Assembly (NCBI GenBank): GCA_029721515.1 | Contig: CM056562.1 | Span: 7,986,767-8,050,766 of the forward strand | Direction: 5' to 3' | Source of the DNA: Synanceia verrucosa | Taxonomy: Eukaryota; Chordata; Actinopteri; Perciformes; Synanceiidae | DNA: 64,000 nt | Part shown: positions 57,419 through 64,000 of the stretch, one piece after another | Layout of the letters: each line of letters opens with the position of its first letter | How positions within the stretch are numbered: the stretch's first letter is position 1 | Translations under genes and position numbers: made by a program | Notes under the pieces: generated by a model | Database searches by the model: none | Seen by the model: the letters and a program-made list of their open reading frames with translations, nothing else | What the model was told of the DNA's origin: nothing

Positions 57419-59139
57419 CCAGTTTTCATCCAGCTCTTTTTCATCCAGGTTTATATCTGTTAATTTCAAACAGCTTCCATAAAGCCATTAGAACATTAAT
57501 CTTTTGTGAATGTGATGATTGTTGTTTTGTTCCTATGCTCCTACCTCTTCACTATTTTTGAAAAAACAAAATACTACTGTACAAATTAAAAGCAGCGCAA
57601 TTTTGCATCAGTGCTGTGTTACGCATTAGCCGTGGATGACAGCCAAATGTCATTGTGGTCTTGGTCGTGATCAGAGAGGGCTTCCGGCAGTATCACAGAT
57701 CAGTGACATGACCCACCACTGGCTCCAGATGTTTGCTGTTCTCTCGACCTACATCACGTTAAATGGATCCAATCCCAGCTTGATCAGTAGCCAGGAAATT
57801 AACTTAGGCTGTGGGCTGCCCCAGACAGTTTGCGGCAGGTCAGTTTTTTTCTCTCGTTAAGAGCTCCAAACACTTAAGCTATTAACCTTTTTTTCTTTGG
57901 ATAACCACGATGGATTACCCCATCTGCCAGTCTTCTTCTCATTACAGCTTTCCTTTTCAATGTGTTTTTTTTTTTAGTTGCGTCAAGATTGAACCTACTT
58001 TTTATCGTTACCTGCCGAATGGGAGACAGACTTAAAAATCCCCTCAAGCCATCTCTTGGAGACAAGCATGTGCTTGGACAGCCAAAGAGAGCCAAATGAC
58101 TCCATTTCAAGTCTATTGGAGCCAATTGAGGAGAAAGCTATTGGATGCCTGTGCTGATGTTGGCTGCTGGGCTAAAACACTAAAACATAACAAAGTTACA
58201 GAAAAAAACAACAACAACCAAGACTTAGTCCCAACTGCAATGGAAAAATCAAATACTGATTATTGTAATGTCTGTTTTGGTGGTTTGTTGTGTCTAGATG
58301 ATACATACTGTCTCTGAAATAATGAAATATTGCAAACTCAAACTTAAATTTACAAAATTAAAAAAGAACAGCAAGGGAGCTCTGTGGTCTCCTACATACC
58401 TTAAGAGGTATTGACGTGATTTTTTTTACATGGATTAACACTAATACTGTTTTTCAAAGTCACAAAAGCACTTTTCTTACAAGACTGAACAAAGACCTTT
58501 CTTTGAAATGAAAATCAGAGCAAGAAAAAAGCTTGAAAGCTGTTAGAGCAAATAACTTTAGCCCTTCATTTAAATCCATAATGAAACCCATACCATTATT
58601 ACATTATAAATAACGGCATTAAAAATATAGGGTTTGGACTTTCAGTGTAACCATGCATTTGTCAATTTTTCACATGAAATTTTTTATCCAGTTCATCCCA
58701 AGTTATTATGCTCTCCTCCATAATATGCGCTCCTCATAAACACCAGAGAGGTTGAACTGTCAAGATCACTGTGTTGAACAGTGCTTTGCACAAATATAAG
58801 AGTGCTTTACTGCGACAGACATTAATCATGCATCTCAGTCTGATATTGTCGAATGGCACAATCATTTAGTTTAGGGCTTACTATTCCATTATAACATACT
58901 ATAAGGCAGGAATTAATCTTTAATGTATGGTGCTATATATTACTCTACAATGTCACGTAATAATCCATTCAAAGTTCCCCTCAGATGAATTAAGATACTG
59001 GACACATGAAAGATGTTTTTTGTGTCTTGGATGTTTGACGAAATTATGATCGTTCTTTGACAAAAAAACCCCTCTCTGTTCACTTTGCATGCATGTTGAC
59101 AAAGTGATTGGGTGTGTGAATTCCAGGACTCCTTTAAAA
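57419..59139. other. Non-coding, nothing recognised
   Basis: AT-rich DNA; no supported exon or repeat. Confidence 0.4.
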
Positions 59140-59143
59140 TTAA

Positions 59144-59438
59144 CTCTTTGAGTGCCACTTGATGTGTTTGTATGTCATTTAAAATCTGGACAAAAAGTGG
59201 TGATTCTGGCAAAACTGGCCTCTACTCTACCTCTGAAAAAAACAAGAATGAAACAAGGTAAAAACCAATGGTTTTTTTTCATGATGAAATAGAGAGTTTC
59301 TTCTTTCATTTGGGTTATTATTTATGTTTTCAGAGACATGTAACAAAATATTCTGTGGGTCTTAAAAAATGACTAAAAATGGTCAAAAACACTGGTATAA
59401 GGCACTTTCGGTTTATAAAATGGCTGGCACTCAATGAG
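59144..59438. mobile_element. TTAA-MITE copy 1 (piggyBac-type ends)
   Basis: TTAA on both flanks (59140-59143 and 59439-59442). Terminal inverted repeats ctctttgagtgcca and tggcactcaatgag. 295 bp, non-coding. An internal deletion relative to copy 3 removes the ggggcttct region. Confidence 0.88.
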
Positions 59439-60160
59439 TTAATTGATAGTAACGATGTGAAGTTTATACATTCAACTTGCACAAAATGAAAACGTCATTT
59501 ATTCTCCAATGCACACCATGCTGTACTGCTACAACAATAAAAACTAATACATCACTCAATGAGGATTTTTGTCTGACTTAATTTCCTTTCCCTGATGACT
59601 TCAACTACAGAGACAAATTAAACGGTGTGTGAAAAAAACTATCTTGGTCTGATTCACAATTACTCTGTAATGAAGTGAACCATATGGATAGCACAGGGTT
59701 AATTGTGTTTGTGCCTATCAAATTGCCCAGTGTATTGTTGAAGCTGCGAATAAAATTCAAGCCTACTATACTTCACTGCTTTGTATTTTCAATATTCTTT
59801 TTTGCAATTGCAGTACAAATTATGAACATTTGCTCAGAATTTAACATTATCAACATTATATTCAGTAACATTAATGTGTAAACCAAAATGTGAAAAGGTC
59901 TGGCAACTTAAATGAGTACTCCACTGATCTCCCTATGACACTGTCCAACTCATGATGGATGAAAAGAAATGGATCAAAATTGATGCAGCCATTCCAGAGA
60001 TATTGTATTTCCTATTCTACCCATTATTCTCCTTCAAAGCCTGGTGCCTACAGTGCCCATGGCACAACATGACTACAGGTACTTTGGTCATCCTCATCAT
60101 GGCTAATGTGGCCTAATGTTGCAGAGATGAGGCTACAGAGGACAAGCGATCTTGCTTTAA

Positions 60161-60895
60161 AGTGAAAGTGCAGAATTTTGGACATGGGGCCTCATTTCAT
60201 GGAGCCGGAGTGTTGGAGACGTGTGGAGACAGTTTTCAACGAATTTCACTGGTGCTAGGCTAACGAAAGTCAATGGTTCTAGTTTAGCCTGCCAGCGGGG
60301 GCTGTCTCTACAGACGCTCTGTCTCATTCTTCCCTTTTAGCATCCATCTCTCTCAGCTCTTCGTCTGTGTATTCTGGCTCGTCCAGGTACGGTTCATTGG
60401 AGAAAAATTGCTCATCGTCGTCTTCAAAGGCATCGGAAAGTCCTCCAAACGTGACTAAAACTGGTCTTCAGAAGAGGCTTCTTCATGTACTCTACGTCGT
60501 ATATCCATGACAGCTGCATGTAAACAAACTATTATAGATCTGGTAACCTAGCTGTTAGGTGATATCAGTCCGCCGCTGTCAAGCTTACCACCAGGAAATA
60601 TAGCATGCTGCTGCTGCATCAAAATGCAAGGTTAGTTTCATGTCTGAAATTATTCTATCAACACAGACATTTACATCGATAGTCTGGTGTTATAACTGAT
60701 TTGTCTCAGGTGCACTGTGGAGTGGGTAAGACTGTTTTTAATGACAGGCTAAACTAGAACCATTGACTTGTGTCAGTCTAACACCAGTGAACTCTGCAAC
60801 TAGAAGGACTGAATGAAAAATTTTTTGAAAACTGTCTCCAACACTCCGGCTCACTTGGAAATGAGGCCCCATGTCCAAAATTCTGAACTACCCCT
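60161..60895. mobile_element. Long-TIR MITE with TTAA flanks
   Basis: Inverted arms share gaattttggacatggggcct and gccggagtgttggagac at both ends, with TTAA at 60157-60160 and 60896-60899. The inner inverted part includes ggctaaactagaaccattga. The ends resemble Kolobok-type MITEs; the family is inferred. Confidence 0.8.
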
Positions 60896-61418
60896 TTAAG
60901 ATTTCTATTCACATACTGTGTTATGCAGTAATACTTCTCAAATCATCAAAAAGCTCCCCTTAAAGATGAAGAGAAGTGAGGAACATGACTATGTGTGGAC
61001 ACCAAGGACAGCAGCAGTTGCACATCTTTCGTTTTTATCCATATTAATCATGTGGTTTTCTTTAGAGATACAACTTCATGTCATAACCAAACTACAGAAA
61101 AATATTATGATAAATCATGATTTCCATATAGGCCCACTATGCTCATCGTACATCCCCACAGGTGTTTTCACCTTTTAGCTGATTAGAGCTTTTCACAGTG
61201 CTGTGTGAGTCACTGCTACTCTGGCAATACTACAGAACTGCTTCTCTGTTAGGAAGGAAATGCAATCAAAACCTTGTTAGACCTTAAGGACACATGCAAT
61301 GGCTTTTCTGCAAACTGTGCATGCTGGCTCACTGTCATACTGTCATGACTTGCTGGGACACTTGAACATCATTAATGTTATAAATAAGGACTGAGCTTTT
61401 CCTACTATGACAAGTTAA

Positions 61419-62504
61419 CTCTTTGAGTGCCACTGAGTGTCTGTCCGTCATTTAAAATCCAAGGCTTGAGTGCTATAGATGTATATATACATCAAAGTGT
61501 TTCTCAGCAGTCTGTGACTAAAGACTGGAATATATACTTCTCCAACTATGTGTTACGTTATCCAACTCCATAGCCACAGAGACCCCACGAGGCCTCGCAG
61601 TTCTCCATCATGGTGCATGTTGTGCACATGAAATGCACCCACTTGTAATTTGCCTTAACATCGCAGACAAATGCAGGGGAAAATACTACAATTTAATTAT
61701 TTATGAGGGAGACAGAAGAGAAGAAGCAGGCAAATGTTGCTTATAGTCTTTAAAGCTCCTCTAAAGAGAGAAAATAACAGATGTTCTCAAAACAAAATCG
61801 GATAATAGCGAACACAAACAGCACCTTTCGCTATGCTCTGTGGAAATGTACCCCAGCCATAATTACTAAATGAATTAAATGGATTTTGAGCAAGTTGAAT
61901 GTATTTGACTTGCATTTTTCAAGGCTAATTGATACTTAAGTTCCTGTTCTGTCCGCGCTGCTGCAGAGGCAACCTGCCTGTCTGTTTCTGTGCAGGGCGC
62001 GGGGCTGCATTTCACAGCAGGGGTGCAACTAGAGTAGAGGAACAATCGCAGCCCTTGCCATCTCCATTTTCTCTTGATGGAGTGACAGACTGTTAAAAAA
62101 TATTTCATGCGCCCATCTCCGACAAGCTCTCTGGAGATGCAGAGGGCTTTCCATGTCCACGTACAGCAATTTACAGAGGATTATAAATTTGCCTTAATAT
62201 TGGGGCTTCTCGGATTTGTAGTCAGGACATAAAGAGAAGTGGAGGAATGATTGCAATTAGTGAGCAAAATGGTGATTTTGGTGAAAGTGGCTTCTACTCT
62301 TCTCTAGATAAAACAAGAATGGAACAAGGTAAAAACAAATATGTTTTATGATGAAACAGAGAGTCTCTTCTTTCATTTGAGCTACTCAGTGTTTTCAGAG
62401 TGATAGTACAAAATATTCTGTGCATTATGAAAGATGACTCAAAATGGGCAAATACGCTGGCACAAAGCACTTTCAGTTTTATAAAAAGGCTGGCACTCAA
62501 AGAG
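61419..62504. mobile_element. TTAA-MITE copy 2, interrupted by MITE X
   Basis: TTAA flanks at 61415-61418 and 62505-62508. Terminal repeats ctctttgagtgccact and tggcactcaaagag. The sequence matches copies 1 and 3 except for an insertion at 61522-62194. Confidence 0.9.
61522..62194. mobile_element. MITE X, copy 2 (nested)
   Basis: 673 bp with TAA on both sides (61519-61521, 62195-62197). Ends agactggaatata and tataaatttgcct. The body is the reverse complement of copy 1 at 23614-24301 (shared ccagccataattactaaatg and gcatttcacagcaggg). Confidence 0.92.
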
Positions 62505-62508
62505 TTAA

Positions 62509-63017
62509 GAAGCAAAATGCTGGAAAAATCCTCAACCCAGCACACCAATATGTCCATATTATAACTTGAGAAGAGGGCTAATGAACTGTAATAACTCCTG
62601 TGTGGCTCTGCAGAGCCTGTAGAACCTGAAAATCAGCATTTTGTAAATATTTAAACCACAGCGTACATGCATTTAATTTTGCAAAAGCGGCACAGATGTG
62701 CCATAATTTCAGCTGGGAAAGCGTTGGAACATTGGCTATCCTCGAAGAATGATTCTATATTGTGTACTATGCAGGGTCACTTTCCACAACAGTCCTGCTT
62801 ATAATGTTAGCTGTTAGCTCCGTTATAAGCAGGTGGCATAATGCAGGCTGTATTGACTTGCTCTATGACCCTTTCAAGTTCTGTTCAATAACCAAATGGC
62901 ATTGAGCCAAGATAAATTACATTGTATTGCTATCATCATGTGTTTGATGTAACTTTGCAAAATGTATTTTTTGGCAAGTTTGGCCCACTCTCATGGTTCA
63001 ATAGTTGAAGATGCATG
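62509..63017. other. Non-coding, nothing recognised
   Basis: No supported gene or repeat. Confidence 0.4.
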
Positions 63018-63240
63018 CTAAAGTGCCTTATTTGGAATCCAAAATGTACACTTAAGTGCCCTCCTGGTTGGCAAAACACACTAAATTGCTCTCTTAGATG
63101 GAAAAAAACACACTAAACTGCCATCTTGGCTAGTTAAAACGTGATAAAATGCCCTCTTGGGTGGCAAAAATGTGTGCTAAAGTGCCCTTGAAAAGATGCT
63201 AAACTTAAGTGCCCTCTTCAGTGGTGAGAATGCGCCCTTC
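63018..63240. repeat. Degenerate ~31-bp minisatellite
   Basis: Seven units begin near 63018, 63051, 63081, 63113, 63142, 63177 and 63204. Each has a core like ctaaagtgccctcttggntg followed by gcaaaa. Confidence 0.8.
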
Positions 63241-63365
63241 AAAAAGTCTGCGCACGCCACTAACTTGCAATCTGTGCATCTGTAGGATCAGTGAGGTCAT
63301 GTACAAAATCGGTGGGTCACCACCATAGATAGATAACAGCTAACTGACGAATAAGTGGTCATTAA

Positions 63366-63760
63366 CTCTTTGAGTGCCAAAGACGTATATGTACGTCCTT
63401 TAAAATACAATGCTTGAGTGCCATAAACGTATATATACATATTTCCTTTTTTCGGCAGCAAGGACAAAAGGGCACTCTTGCACTCTGCGAGTAATAGTGG
63501 GGCTTCTGGGATTTCTAGTCGGGACATAAAGAGACAGTACGTCACAGATATCAAAGCAGGAAGTGGAGATGATCGCGATCAGAAAGCAAAACGAATGGAT
63601 TCTGGGCAAAGTGGCGTGAAACTGGCCTCTACCTCTGATGAAAGAGGAACAGAACAAGGTAAAAAAAAAACAACAGTTTTTTCATGATGAAACAGAGAAT
63701 CTCTTCTTTCATTTTGAGCTATTCGGTGTTTTCAGAGTCTTAAACCTTTGGGTAGTACAT
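63366..63760. mobile_element. TTAA-MITE copy 3, right end missing
   Basis: TTAA at 63362-63365, then ctctttgagtgccaaagacg. The body matches copy 2 on both sides of its insertion and carries the uninterrupted site gcgagtaatagtggggcttc. The match fades after about 63745, before the right terminal repeat. Confidence 0.85.
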
Positions 63761-64000
63761 CAGAAGTCTTTAAGGTTGTTCAGGGATGTACTTTGTCATG
63801 TTTGGTGAAAGATATTTACGTATAACAGAGGGCTGTGGGTCAAGAGTGAAGGGTGTTTCAGGCAGGCAGCATGCACAGCTGCAGGTTATCAGGTTGATTA
63901 GTAGCCTGATGAATAGCAATCTGACAAACAGACTCTCTCTTTGCTGGGACTGCAGGTCCACACACAAACAACCACTGAAAATGAAACCGCTTCTCATTGT

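Noticed and set aside
34655..64000. DOCK1 exons expected if insyn2a is nested as in human
   Set aside because: I compared the open frames with remembered DOCK landmarks and saw no match. Short exons could have been missed, so absence is not proven.
1..64000. CRISPR arrays, operons, riboswitches or other prokaryotic systems
   Set aside because: Intron-containing vertebrate genes and fish transposons dominate; the tandem repeats seen are microsatellites and minisatellites.

Overview
This is an AT-rich, intron-bearing vertebrate window. The genes and repeats point to a teleost, probably percomorph, fish. I recognise two complete protein-coding genes, and they converge tail to tail. The first is an indoleamine 2,3-dioxygenase gene (ido1-type) on the + strand: ten coding exons between 9273 and 13621, 421 codons, one of them a 15-nt microexon. 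The second is an inhibitory synaptic factor 2 gene (insyn2a/fam196a-type) on the - strand: three coding exons between 34649 and 17886, 473 codons, two long introns. In both genes every intron has GT/AG ends and every exon junction keeps frame, so both look functional. Their stop codons lie about 4.3 kb apart.

Layout. 1-9 kb is repeat territory: a Tc1-like transposase scrap, a possible solo LTR, two decayed non-LTR retrotransposons (about 2.5-4.1 and 4.75-6.17 kb) and a block present in three partial copies. The second retrotransposon carries several fold-back rearrangements. 9.27-13.62 kb is ido1. 13.8-15.25 kb holds a fold-back element and two head-to-head copies of a tRNA-derived SINE. 17.89-34.65 kb is insyn2a; its introns contain MITEs, SINE pieces, a 1.3-kb non-autonomous DNA transposon, a Harbinger-like MITE and a nearly full-length but broken Tc1-like transposon. 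From 34.65 to 64 kb I find no certain coding gene. That stretch holds a candidate 5' noncoding exon of insyn2a near 42.3-43.0 kb, two orphan exon-like open frames (51.8 and 54.5 kb), more SINE and hAT-like copies, microsatellites, and from 59.1 kb a cluster of TTAA-flanked MITEs, one of them interrupted by a second MITE.

The two genes have no obvious shared function. IDO is a cytosolic haem enzyme that opens the tryptophan ring and feeds the kynurenine pathway. INSYN2 proteins belong to the inhibitory postsynapse. In human, INSYN2A lies antisense inside DOCK1 and the IDO genes are on another chromosome, so the neighbourhood here differs. I saw no DOCK exon. I found no convincing novel gene system. 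The most informative observations are the nested MITE with its empty-site paralogue in the same window, the fold-back scars in one LINE copy, the inverted SINE pair downstream of ido1, the IDO microexon, and the orphan exon candidates.
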